This document shows positions 1-7,434 of a stretch of DNA of 13,435 nt, in pieces (position 1 is the first letter of the stretch; each line of letters opens with the position of its first letter). Both the position numbers and the translations under genes were made by a program. The notes under the pieces are model-generated. The model was not told the origin of the DNA and searched no databases. It saw only the letters and a program-made list of their open reading frames with translations. Origin of the DNA: an uncultured Neisseria sp. (GTDB taxonomy: Bacteria; Pseudomonadota; Gammaproteobacteria; Burkholderiales; Neisseriaceae); NCBI GenBank assembly GCA_937919795.1, contig CALFOA010000060.1, positions 1 to 13,435 on the forward strand, given 5' to 3'.

Positions 1-2347
1 GGCACAAGACATTAACGCCGAACGTGAAAAATGGGCGCTGCATGCCCGCGACGGCGCAAGCCAGCTGGCTGAATCCATTGAGGCCCTGCGCAAACTCTAT
101 GCCCAAAACCAAGACGCCAAAGTGCGCGCCGACCTGATTGCCTTATTGGTTCGCCAAGGCAACGGTGCCGAAGCCCTGCGCGTGTGCGGCAACTGCAAAG
201 CCGACCGCTATTCAGTGGACGAATTGCAAAATTTGGCCAAAGCCGCCCGCGATAGCAAACAGTTCAGCCAAGCTCAACAATTCTATACCGCCCTGCAACA
301 ACAAGATCCCAGCCTGAAAATCGGCTTTCTCGGCGGGGCGTTAACTGCGGTTGACGCCAAAGAATACGCAGCGGCCAAAAAACAAATCACCGAATATCAA
401 CGCCGCTTTGGTAACGACGAAGACATCCAACTTGCCGAACGTTACCTGAACGAGCAATCGCAAAGCCTTACCGAGCGCTTAACCGATTTGCAAAAGCGCT
501 TGGATGCCAACCCCGGCGATAAAGACTTGGTTTTGCAAGTGTACCGTACTGCCGCTCAGCTGCGTGTTTTCCCGGTTCAACAAGAATTGGTGGAAAAATA
601 CCCCAATTATTTCAGCGATGCCGACCGCTTATGGTTGAAAGAGGCCATGGCCGTTAATCAATACCGTCAAGCCAAAACCACCAATAACAAAGCTGGGCTA
701 CAAGCCGCTTATGACTCTCTCAGCGAAGTAGTCAATCAAACTTCCCCCGGCAGCGGCCTCCACACTCAAGCCTTGCGCGATCGCATGGAAGTCGCCGTGG
801 CTCTGGAAAAAGACAAACTGGCTTTAGCCGATTACAACACCCTGGCACGCCAAGGCGGTGTTCAGCCGGATTATGTACAGGCTCAATACGCCGAAGCGCT
901 CGCCATCAACGGCAATCCAGTCACCGTGCGCAAGGTTTATGAAAACATCGCCTCGCGCCAGAAAACGGCCGACGGCAAACTACCGGCAGAATTAACCGAA
1001 AGTCTGGTGCAAGCCCGCGCCTATAGTGGTGACTACACCGGTGCGCAAGCACTGTTGAACAACTGGAACCCCAATCAAAGCATCAACGACTTCACTCGCA
1101 CTTCACAAGTCGATAACCCTTATTACGATAAGCAATATTTCTGGAATGCCCGCTTAGAAGCCTGGAACGGCAACATCAAAGGCGCCATTAAACTCATGGA
1201 CGACTGGCTGGCCGATCACCCTGGAGATCCGTGGGCGATGGCTTTACGCGGTGATTTAGCTCAATGGAATGGCCGTGAAGACGAAGCGCTTTCTTGGTAT
1301 GAACAAGCCAAACAACAGATATCCCCCGAAGGCCACGCTTGGTTGAACAACAACATCGGCAGCATTCTGAGCGAAAAAGGCAACTGGGCGGGCTTGGAAG
1401 AAATGGCAGCCAAAATCGACCGTAAAGATCCGGAATATCAAGGCTTCTGGAGAATGTACGACGATGCCCATGCCGCCCAATTACAGGCTAACTACGGCAT
1501 TACCCGCGCCACCTCCCCTGCCGACAGCGGCAATGAGTGGGAACAGAGCACCACTTTGTACAGCCCTCGCAGTAAGGGTGGCCACCGAGCCTATATTCAT
1601 CAGCAATCCGGCTATGTCCCCAACCATGGTGACCCCTTGCGCCACGGCCGAGTGGGTGTAGGCGGAGAGTTCAGCCTCTACCCGCTCACCCTGAATATTG
1701 AAGGCGGCCAAGGCACCCACTTGAACGAAAAAGCCTATGTTGGCGCCGGCGTGAATTGGCGAGTAAATGAACAAGTCAGCCTGAATGCCAAAGCGGTTAA
1801 GAACAGCGCTAACACCCCTACCAAGGCCTTATTGCAAGACGTTTACGCCAACGAATACAGCCTGAGCGCCAACTACAACCCCAGCAGCAACACCCGCACC
1901 GGCTTCGGCGCCAGCGTGATGACTTTTGATGACGACAACGTGCGTAAAAGTGTATACGGCTGGGTTTCCCAATTGCTGTTCCAACACAACCGCTGGAAAC
2001 TCGACAGCTCGCTTTGGGCAGATTACAGCAACAATAAAGAGATCGCTTCGGCGTATTACTACAACCCGAAAAACAGCAAGACCCTCAGCGGCAGCTTGGA
2101 TTTATCCTATTTCAATCTATTGCCCAACGGCGTGAAGCTCACCCACCGCCTCAACGGAGGCATCGGCCGTTACTGGCAGGCTGATCATGCTGCCGAGAAT
2201 ACTTGGGTTCTGAAATACGGCCATGATTGGACCTTAACCCGAAACATCGGCTTAGGCTACGAGGTGGGTCGCAAACAAGCGATTTACGACGGTAATCCGG
2301 AGTTTCAAAACTTCGGTAACGTTAACCTGAACGTCCGCTTTCGCTGA
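1..2347 (+). CDS. pgaA: PgaA, PNAG outer-membrane export porin (5' partial)
   Basis: This is the outer-membrane secretin-like porin that exports poly-beta-1,6-N-acetylglucosamine, with a periplasmic TPR part that handles deacetylated polymer. The frame is open from base 2 to the TGA at 2345-2347, about 781 residues, against roughly 807 in E. coli PgaA. Only the signal peptide and a few N-terminal residues should be missing. The GTG at 122 lies inside this frame and is not the real start. The first two thirds are Ala/Gln-rich helical repeats of TPR type, for example around 60-190 and 1200-1430. From about base 1530 the protein changes to alternating short strands with many Tyr, Asn and Gly, typical of the C-terminal 16-stranded beta-barrel. 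The protein ends in Val-Arg-Phe-Arg, so the usual terminal aromatic residue is followed by an Arg. Identification rests on this architecture plus the pgaB, pgaC and pgaD genes that follow. Confidence 0.93.
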   Translation, partial: AQDINAEREKWALHARDGASQLAESIEALRKLYAQNQDAKVRADLIALLVRQGNGAEALRVCGNCKADRYSVDELQNLAKAARDSKQFSQAQQFYTALQQQDPSLKIGFLGGALTAVDAKEYAAAKKQITEYQRRFGNDEDIQLAERYLNEQSQSLTERLTDLQKRLDANPGDKDLVLQVYRTAAQLRVFPVQQELVEKYPNYFSDADRLWLKEAMAVNQYRQAKTTNNKAGLQAAYDSLSEVVNQTSPGSGLHTQALRDRMEVAVALEKDKLALADYNTLARQGGVQPDYVQAQYAEALAINGNPVTVRKVYENIASRQKTADGKLPAELTESLVQARAYSGDYTGAQALLNNWNPNQSINDFTRTSQVDNPYYDKQYFWNARLEAWNGNIKGAIKLMDDWLADHPGDPWAMALRGDLAQWNGREDEALSWYEQAKQQISPEGHAWLNNNIGSILSEKGNWAGLEEMAAKIDRKDPEYQGFWRMYDDAHAAQLQANYGITRATSPADSGNEWEQSTTLYSPRSKGGHRAYIHQQSGYVPNHGDPLRHGRVGVGGEFSLYPLTLNIEGGQGTHLNEKAYVGAGVNWRVNEQVSLNAKAVKNSANTPTKALLQDVYANEYSLSANYNPSSNTRTGFGASVMTFDDDNVRKSVYGWVSQLLFQHNRWKLDSSLWADYSNNKEIASAYYYNPKNSKTLSGSLDLSYFNLLPNGVKLTHRLNGGIGRYWQADHAAENTWVLKYGHDWTLTRNIGLGYEVGRKQAIYDGNPEFQNFGNVNLNVRFR

Positions 2348-2415
2348 TCCGGCCTTATCCATAAAAGCGATAAAACATTACACCATAAAAATACAGAGCG
2401 TATCAGATAAACAGC

Positions 2416-2453
2416 TTTCAGACAGGCATTAGATCCTAGATGCCTGTCTGAAA
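2416..2453. repeat. Inverted pair of DNA uptake sequences forming a hairpin between pgaA and pgaB
   Basis: TTCAGACAGGCA (2417-2428) and its complement TGCCTGTCTGAA (2441-2452) form a perfect 14-bp stem, 2416-2429 with 2440-2453, around a 10-nt loop. The 12-mer is the wadsworthii-type DUS dialect. Inverted DUS pairs often lie just after Neisseria genes and are thought to act as terminators or attenuators. No T-run follows on the + strand, so termination may be weak and some transcripts may read through into pgaB. The 150-bp gap (2348-2497) holds nothing else that I can support, and there is no convincing pgaB promoter. Confidence 0.85.
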
Positions 2454-2497
2454 AACGATATGCCCATTTTTAATTAATTGCAGAAAAACCGATTCTT

Positions 2498-4405
2498 ATG
2501 AACTACAAACATTTGCTCAGCGCACTCGTGCTGTCCGGCGTCATGCTTCCTGCCGTCGCCAACACTACCGATCCAGCCTTTGGTGTTTTGTGTTACCACA
2601 ATGTGGTGGATGAATCTGCACCCCAAATTCTGGACACAAATCACGACGGCCTAACCGGTGAAATCGAACGCCAATATTATCCGCAAACCATTACCGTCAA
2701 CCGCTTGGTTGACCACTTCAACTGGCTTAAAAGTAACGGCTACACCCCGGTAAGTTGGCAGCAAATTCTGGATGCCCGTGCCGGCAAAACCGCCCTGCCC
2801 GAGAAACCAGTGTTGCTGACTTTCGATGATGGCTATACCAGCTTCTATACCCAAATTTATCCCCTGCTGAAAGCTTATAAATATCCGGCAGTCTTCGCGC
2901 TGGTGACCAGCTGGATGGATACTCCTGCCAACAGCACCTTTATGTACGGCAACAAAAAAATGCCGCGCAACGCTCTGATTACTTGGGAACAGGCCAAAGA
3001 AATGAAAGACAGCGGTTTGGTAGAAATCGCTTCACACAGCCATGACCTGCACCGCAGCCTACCGGGCAACTCTTTCGGCTCACAATTCGCCGCCATGTTA
3101 CCGGGTAATTATCAAAACGGTCGTTATGAAACACCGCAAGAATACCGCAACCGCATCCGCAGCGATCTTATTCGTTCGTCCGATATCATTGCACAACGAA
3201 TCGGCCAGCGCCCACGCATCATGATTTGGCCTTATGGTCAATTTAATGATACTGCTGTCCAAATTGCCCGTGAAGCCGGTTTGGAAAGCGACATGACGCT
3301 TTATGATAATGAACTCAACCGCTCATCAACCCAACATATTGGGCGTTTGCTGATTGATCAGGAAACCGGCTATGGCCAGATGAAATCCTATCTGGAAGGC
3401 AAAACCTTTGAGCCCGATATCAAAAGTTCCGTTCAAATCGATTTAGACGATGTCTACGATCCCAATCCGACCCAAGTCAACCGTAATCTGGATAAACTGA
3501 TTGATCGAGTGAAAGCCATTGGCGCCGATACCGTTTATTTACACGCTTTATCGGATGTGAACAACGATGGTGTGGCCGAAGCAACTTACTTCCCCAACCG
3601 CCATCTGCCGATGAAAAGTGATCTGTTCAGCCGTGTCGCTTGGCAATTGATGACCCGCCTTCAGGTTCAAGTGTATGCCAAGATGCCGATGATGGCACAG
3701 AAGCTTCCCCTTAATAGCGAACTTGGCCAAAGCCGCCAATCAGGCGTACCTACGCCACAACACTATCAGCGCATATTGCCCGACAGTCCCCAAAACCGGC
3801 AAATGACTCAGGATCTCTTTGAAGATTTGGCATTCTATACCCGCTTCAACGGCATTTTGTTCCATGACAACCGCTTCTTAGCCGGCAATGAGTCCCCTAC
3901 TCTTACCGCAGGGGAAAAAGCTGATGACCTCATCAGTTATACCGATCAACTCAAAGCTGCTTCGCTAAAATACAGCTTTAACGGTCAAAATATGCTGAAA
4001 ACCAGTCGCTACCTCTATGCGGGCACGGTGATGGATGACAAAGCACAAAAATGGCTAGCTCAAAGTCTGCCTAAATTTAGTGCTCATTACGACTACACCG
4101 TATTGATGGCCATGCCGTATCAGAAAAATCAGCCAAACATCTCTGCACGAAAAGCCAATCAATGGCTGGATCGTTTGATTGACAGCGTTAAAGACAGCAA
4201 AGTCAAGCCCAACCGCGTGATCTTTGAGCTGCAAGCCTATAACGGACGTACAGAACAAGCGCTGCCCGAGCAGGATTTGTTCCGTAGTATGAAGGCCTTG
4301 AAGCAAAACGGTATGCTCAGCTATGGCTATACCCCGGATGATTTCCAGAACAACCGCCCGAATGCCTCGGCACTGAAGCCGGTTTTCTCCAATCTGCGGC
4401 GCTAA
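2498..4405 (+). CDS. pgaB: PgaB, poly-beta-1,6-GlcNAc N-deacetylase
   Basis: A periplasmic two-domain enzyme of 635 residues (E. coli PgaB is about 672) that partially de-N-acetylates PNAG so that it can leave through PgaA. The N-terminal polysaccharide-deacetylase (CE4) domain spans about residues 25-300. It carries TFDDGY (108-113, Asp110 and Asp111) and SHSHDLH (179-185, His180 and His185), which supply the catalytic base and the metal ligands. The C-terminal domain, about 310-630, is the GH-like PNAG-binding or hydrolase domain (YFPNRHLPM at about 364-372, FHDN at 455-458). The N-terminus is a Sec signal with an Ala-Val-Ala/Asn cleavage site at 19-22 and has no lipobox Cys, unlike the E. 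coli lipoprotein. The FHDD motif I expect in the C-terminal domain reads FHDN. The Shine-Dalgarno sequence before the ATG is poor. Confidence 0.95.
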   Translation: MNYKHLLSALVLSGVMLPAVANTTDPAFGVLCYHNVVDESAPQILDTNHDGLTGEIERQYYPQTITVNRLVDHFNWLKSNGYTPVSWQQILDARAGKTALPEKPVLLTFDDGYTSFYTQIYPLLKAYKYPAVFALVTSWMDTPANSTFMYGNKKMPRNALITWEQAKEMKDSGLVEIASHSHDLHRSLPGNSFGSQFAAMLPGNYQNGRYETPQEYRNRIRSDLIRSSDIIAQRIGQRPRIMIWPYGQFNDTAVQIAREAGLESDMTLYDNELNRSSTQHIGRLLIDQETGYGQMKSYLEGKTFEPDIKSSVQIDLDDVYDPNPTQVNRNLDKLIDRVKAIGADTVYLHALSDVNNDGVAEATYFPNRHLPMKSDLFSRVAWQLMTRLQVQVYAKMPMMAQKLPLNSELGQSRQSGVPTPQHYQRILPDSPQNRQMTQDLFEDLAFYTRFNGILFHDNRFLAGNESPTLTAGEKADDLISYTDQLKAASLKYSFNGQNMLKTSRYLYAGTVMDDKAQKWLAQSLPKFSAHYDYTVLMAMPYQKNQPNISARKANQWLDRLIDSVKDSKVKPNRVIFELQAYNGRTEQALPEQDLFRSMKALKQNGMLSYGYTPDDFQNNRPNASALKPVFSNLRR

Positions 4406-4525
4406 TTCCGCCTCTAGCCGGGGCTTAACAGCCTTACCGCTTACCGCTCCAGCAGGCAAACACACGCTGACTTAACAAGCAACTGAAAACTCGGTTCATA
4501 CCGATGAATAAAAAGAGCAACTTAC

Positions 4526-5755
4526 ATGAAATGGTATGATTATCTGGCCGTTTTCGTCATGATGTATCCTGGCGTAATGGCTATCTACTGGACCCTATCT
4601 GGCGTGCTGTATTTCCTGTTCTGGGAAAACAAAGCAAATGAGCCGGAATTTGCCTATAATGATGACGCTCCAATGGTGAGCGTCCTCATCCCCTGTTACA
4701 ACGAAGCAGATAACCTTAACAGCTCTATCCCCCATCTACTGAATTTGGAATACCCCAACTACGAGCTGATTTTCATCAACGACGGCAGTAAAGACGATAC
4801 CCTGAAAATCATCCAAAGCTGGGCTAAAATGGCGGAAAAAGTGATTGCCGTTGATCAGGAAAACGGCGGCAAAGCTTCTGCCATGAACAACGGCCTACGC
4901 CATGCACGCGGCAAATACATTGTCGGTATTGACGGCGATGCTATTCTCGACTACCACGCCCTCGACTATATGGTGCAAACCATGGAAAACGACCCCACTC
5001 TTGGGGCGGTTACGGGTAACCCCCGCGTGCGCAATCGCAGCACGGTGTTAGGCAAACTACAAGTTGCCGAATTCAGCTCAATTATCGGTTTGATTAAGCG
5101 CTCACAGAGCATTATGGGCACGTTATTTACCGTATCCGGCGTCATCATGTGTATACGCAAAGAAATCGCCGACCAAATCGGCGGTTGGAGCGACAACATG
5201 ATTACCGATGACATTGATGTCAGCTGGAAAACACAAACTGCCGGCTACAATATCGCTTACGAACCTCGCGCACTGTGCTGGGTACTGATGCCTGAAACCA
5301 TACGCGGACTCTACAAACAACGCCTGCGTTGGGCACAAGGTGGCGCTGAAGTCATCATGAAGTATTTCAGCAGCGTTTGGCGTCTGCATAATTTCCGCTT
5401 ATGGCCGCTGTATTTCGAATACTTCTTAACCTTGATTTGGGCCTACAGCATGTTCGGCATGATGTTCTACGGCTTCTATCAATTGGCTACCAGTGGCGGC
5501 ATCGGTAATTTCAGCCTGTTGGAAGTCAGCAGCATCATCACCTTGCTGCTGTTTATGATGCAATTTTCCATCAGCCTGCTGATTGACAGCCGCTATGAGA
5601 GCAACCTGTTTCGCTATTTTATCAGCTGCATCTGGTACCCCTACGTGTTCTGGCTGCTCAACAGCCTGACCTTAGCTCACGGCTTTCCGAAAGCTATATT
5701 CCGTAATAAAAACCGCAAAGCGACTTGGGTTAGTCCCGACCGCGGTGTCCAATAA
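4526..5755 (+). CDS. pgaC: PgaC, poly-beta-1,6-GlcNAc synthase (GT2)
   Basis: An inner-membrane family 2 glycosyltransferase that polymerises UDP-GlcNAc into PNAG and, with PgaD, moves it across the membrane. It has 409 residues (E. coli about 441). A hydrophobic segment at about 8-32 leads into the cytoplasmic GT-A domain, which opens with the VSVLIPCYNE motif at 51-60. Processive-synthase residues are all visible: NDG with Asp86, DGD (136-138), TDD (227-229) and QRLRW (265-269). Three hydrophobic stretches follow at about 296-320, 334-354 and 362-385, then a short tail with WVSPDRG as in other PgaC proteins. The ATG has a modest AGAG 8 nt upstream. The 120-bp gap after pgaB contains no recognisable signal. 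In E. coli the PgaCD complex is activated by c-di-GMP, but no c-di-GMP enzyme lies in this window. Confidence 0.96.
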   Translation: MKWYDYLAVFVMMYPGVMAIYWTLSGVLYFLFWENKANEPEFAYNDDAPMVSVLIPCYNEADNLNSSIPHLLNLEYPNYELIFINDGSKDDTLKIIQSWAKMAEKVIAVDQENGGKASAMNNGLRHARGKYIVGIDGDAILDYHALDYMVQTMENDPTLGAVTGNPRVRNRSTVLGKLQVAEFSSIIGLIKRSQSIMGTLFTVSGVIMCIRKEIADQIGGWSDNMITDDIDVSWKTQTAGYNIAYEPRALCWVLMPETIRGLYKQRLRWAQGGAEVIMKYFSSVWRLHNFRLWPLYFEYFLTLIWAYSMFGMMFYGFYQLATSGGIGNFSLLEVSSIITLLLFMMQFSISLLIDSRYESNLFRYFISCIWYPYVFWLLNSLTLAHGFPKAIFRNKNRKATWVSPDRGVQ

Positions 5756-5779
5756 AATAACGAACGAGAGAACACCCTT

Positions 5780-6175
5780 ATGCTAAACGAAAAAGCACAA
5801 GACTTGCGCGACCAAATGGTCATCAATAAAGCCTTAAACCCCAACAAAAGCATCAGCGTGAAAAGCTGGCTGATTTTCTGCTTCACTTGGGCTCTCTGGC
5901 TGTTTGCCCTCTATTACTTGGCAATCAATTCTCAAGAGCTGTTTAAAACTACCATTATCGGCGGCTGGACTCTACTCGACCTGATTAAAGCGGTCTCTCT
6001 GATTGTTTTAGCGCAGCTTAACACATTATTTATTTGGTCTAATATCGTTGCCCGTAAAGTCAATCAGAAACGTAAACAAAGACTCACAGCTTTGAGAATT
6101 CGACAAGCCATTGAGGAAACACGTTACCCCAAGATGCTGCCTAAACCACGTCGAAAACGCTCGAAAAAAGCATAA
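5780..6175 (+). CDS. pgaD: PgaD, PNAG synthase accessory membrane protein
   Basis: A small inner-membrane protein of 131 residues (E. coli PgaD about 137) that binds PgaC and is needed for c-di-GMP-dependent polymer synthesis. Two membrane segments are clear, at about residues 29-48 and 66-88. A cytoplasmic helical region follows, and the tail is very basic (Lys/Arg-rich from about 122 to the end). The family is poorly conserved in sequence, so the call rests on size, topology and position. The start lies 24 bp after pgaC and has a GAGAG (5766-5770) at good spacing, so it is the last gene of the operon. A strong terminator begins 4 bp after its stop codon. Confidence 0.9.
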   Translation: MLNEKAQDLRDQMVINKALNPNKSISVKSWLIFCFTWALWLFALYYLAINSQELFKTTIIGGWTLLDLIKAVSLIVLAQLNTLFIWSNIVARKVNQKRKQRLTALRIRQAIEETRYPKMLPKPRRKRSKKA

Positions 6176-6178
6176 ATC

Positions 6179-6210
6179 AAAAAAGCAGAGGAATAATCCT
6201 CTGCTTTTTT
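6179..6210. terminator. Bidirectional intrinsic terminator between convergent operons
   Basis: A perfect 14-bp inverted repeat, 6179-6192 with 6197-6210, with a GC-rich core (GCAGAGGA/TCCTCTGC) and a 4-nt loop. It has six T at its 3' end on the + strand and six T on the - strand. It fits rho-independent termination of pgaABCD and could also stop transcripts of the opposing Roadblock gene. Confidence 0.92.
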
Positions 6211-6236
6211 ATGTCTGTTGATAACCATCATAAATA

Positions 6237-6294
6237 ATGCCTGTCTGAAAACGTTGCAGCCTCTATATACGCTACACCGTTTTCAGACAGGCAT
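6237..6294. repeat. Second inverted pair of DNA uptake sequences (long-loop hairpin)
   Basis: TGCCTGTCTGAA at 6238-6249 and its reverse complement at 6282-6293 lie in a perfect 17-bp inverted repeat (6237-6253 with 6278-6294), with a 24-nt spacer. It lies 22 bp beyond the 3' end of the minus-strand Roadblock gene, where inverted DUS pairs usually occur. It supplies DUS copies in both orientations and may back up termination of the GTPase operon. Confidence 0.88.
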
Positions 6295-6315
6295 CCATCC
6301 GATCATACTGACGTT

Positions 6316-6678
6316 TTAGATAATATCAGCAATGTGCTTGGCTGCACGTTTGGCATCCAGCAAAATCAAACCCAATTTACCAGTTTCTCTAGCAATCAAA
6401 GCCAACACTGCATCTGATCCGGCCTGATTCAACAAGATATAACCATTTTTGCCCTTAACCATCACCTGGTCCAATTCGCCGCAAGCCAATTCGCCAGTTG
6501 CATGGTTGCCCAAAGCCAACAAGGTAGCAGACATCGCACCAACACGGTCTTCATCCAGGCCTTTCGGCATCAAAGTTGCAATCGGCAAACCGTCAGTAGA
6601 AATAACGGCCGAAGCAGTGATATCCGGTGAAGTGGCATTCAAGTCGCTTAACACAGAGATTAAAAGTTGTTCACGCAT
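6316..6678 (-). CDS. Roadblock/LC7 domain protein (MglB/CvnB-like)
   Basis: A 120-residue protein made almost entirely of one Roadblock/LC7 domain. An N-terminal helix leads to strand ASAVISTDG (22-30) and the typical LPIATLMPKGLDEDRVGAMS region (31-50). A long Ala-rich helix and the strands QVMVKGKNGYILLN (71-84) and AVLALIA (90-96) follow, then a last helix. Such proteins dimerise and regulate small Ras-like GTPases; MglB acts as a GAP for MglA, and CvnB pairs with CvnD. It is the last gene of the five-gene minus-strand run and the only one preceded by a larger gap (125 bp). A GGAA lies upstream of the ATG. A direct action on the GTPase encoded at 7435-7971 is inferred from the neighbourhood. 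Confidence 0.88.
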   Translation of the reverse strand: MREQLLISVLSDLNATSPDITASAVISTDGLPIATLMPKGLDEDRVGAMSATLLALGNHATGELACGELDQVMVKGKNGYILLNQAGSDAVLALIARETGKLGLILLDAKRAAKHIADII

Positions 6679-6803
6679 GTTTTTATTCCAAATTTAGTTT
6701 AATTTATTTATATAGATAAAATAATCTTCCACCTATTTAATGAACAGCATCCCCATAAATCATTGGTAGTTCAGGTGTCGGAAAATTACCTCCATACACA
6801 AAT
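6679..6803 (-). other. AT-rich gap upstream of the Roadblock gene
   Basis: This 125-bp gap is unusually long for the cluster, where the other spacings are 1 to 21 bp. Next to the Roadblock gene it is very AT-rich, with TATAAA-like stretches read on the minus strand but no matching -35 box. It may hold an internal promoter. I see no hairpin. A short frame of about 28 codons continues past the stop of the upstream gene in another frame; I regard it as unproven. Confidence 0.35.
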
Positions 6804-7433
6804 TTATCTATTGCACAATATCTTGATCAGAGAAACAAAAGCTTCTTTATTAAGATCAGGAATACCGCCTACCACCAGAATCAATTTTGTCCGACCCACA
6901 TACAGCGGATAGAAAGTTAGTTCCGATTGACCGGAAGGCTCACAGATCCCCCATGCGTTATGGTGAATATTCAAATTGTTTTTCAACAACAGTTGATGGC
7001 GTTCACCCAATACAGCAATTTCGCTGGCCAAGATACCGACTTCTTCCGCTGTTTCATGGTGAAAACCAGCATTAGCAAAATATAAACCGTTCTGATCAGC
7101 TAGCAACGCCTTACCCACGCTCGAAAGCTGTTCCAGCAATTCAGGTAATTGGTCATCAGAAAAGTGTTGTTCCTCCACCGCGGGAGTTTCTTCCCCATAG
7201 AGAAACTCCAAGCGTTGCAAGCGATACAATAGGCTTAATGCTGTTTCAATATCGGCACTGTCCGTCCATGCCAACAACTTCTCTGGACTGATCAACTCAT
7301 TAACCTGAGCCTTTAATAAACCATGCAATAAAGTACGGCTGGCACTGGCCGTATTATTGGATACGGCATAATACGCACCTGCTGGCGTAATACGCGGATA
7401 TAAATTCGATTGTAAAGAAAGTGTTGTATCCAT
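6804..7433 (-). CDS. Uncharacterised GTPase-associated protein with a Roadblock-like C-terminal half
   Basis: A 209-residue soluble protein without signal peptide or membrane segment; I do not recognise a named family. Residues 1-90 look helical (LLHGLLKAQVNELISPEKLL and the LSLLYRLQRLEFLYGEE stretch), possibly a small helical or winged-helix module. An acidic linker at about 81-98 leads to a second domain at about 100-209. There the order GKALLADQNGLYFANAG (107-123), an amphipathic helix (128-150), the strand pair around WGICEPSG and FYPLYVG, then LILVVGG (184-190) and a last helix resembles a Roadblock/longin fold. The ATG lies 1 nt after the stop of the GTPase gene, with GAGG at suitable spacing, so translation is probably coupled. 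It may form a heterodimer with the Roadblock protein or take the place of CvnC; both are inference. Confidence 0.7.
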   Translation of the reverse strand: MDTTLSLQSNLYPRITPAGAYYAVSNNTASASRTLLHGLLKAQVNELISPEKLLAWTDSADIETALSLLYRLQRLEFLYGEETPAVEEQHFSDDQLPELLEQLSSVGKALLADQNGLYFANAGFHHETAEEVGILASEIAVLGERHQLLLKNNLNIHHNAWGICEPSGQSELTFYPLYVGRTKLILVVGGIPDLNKEAFVSLIKILCNR

Positions 7434-7434
7434 C

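Noticed and set aside
122..124. GTG at 122 as the start of pgaA.
   Set aside because: The same frame is open to the left edge and encodes TPR-like sequence there, and a signal peptide is required, so the true start is outside the window.
4055..4465. A 136-codon open frame on the - strand overlapping the end of pgaB.
   Set aside because: It is antisense to the conserved C-terminal domain of PgaB and shows no family features.
6720..6803. A frame that runs past the stop of the 209-residue protein gene and could encode about 28 further residues, suggesting a frameshift in its C-terminus.
   Set aside because: The annotated end (LILVVGG plus a final helix) already completes the predicted domain. 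The alternative frame opens only after a TGA a few codons upstream, and no slippery run is visible.
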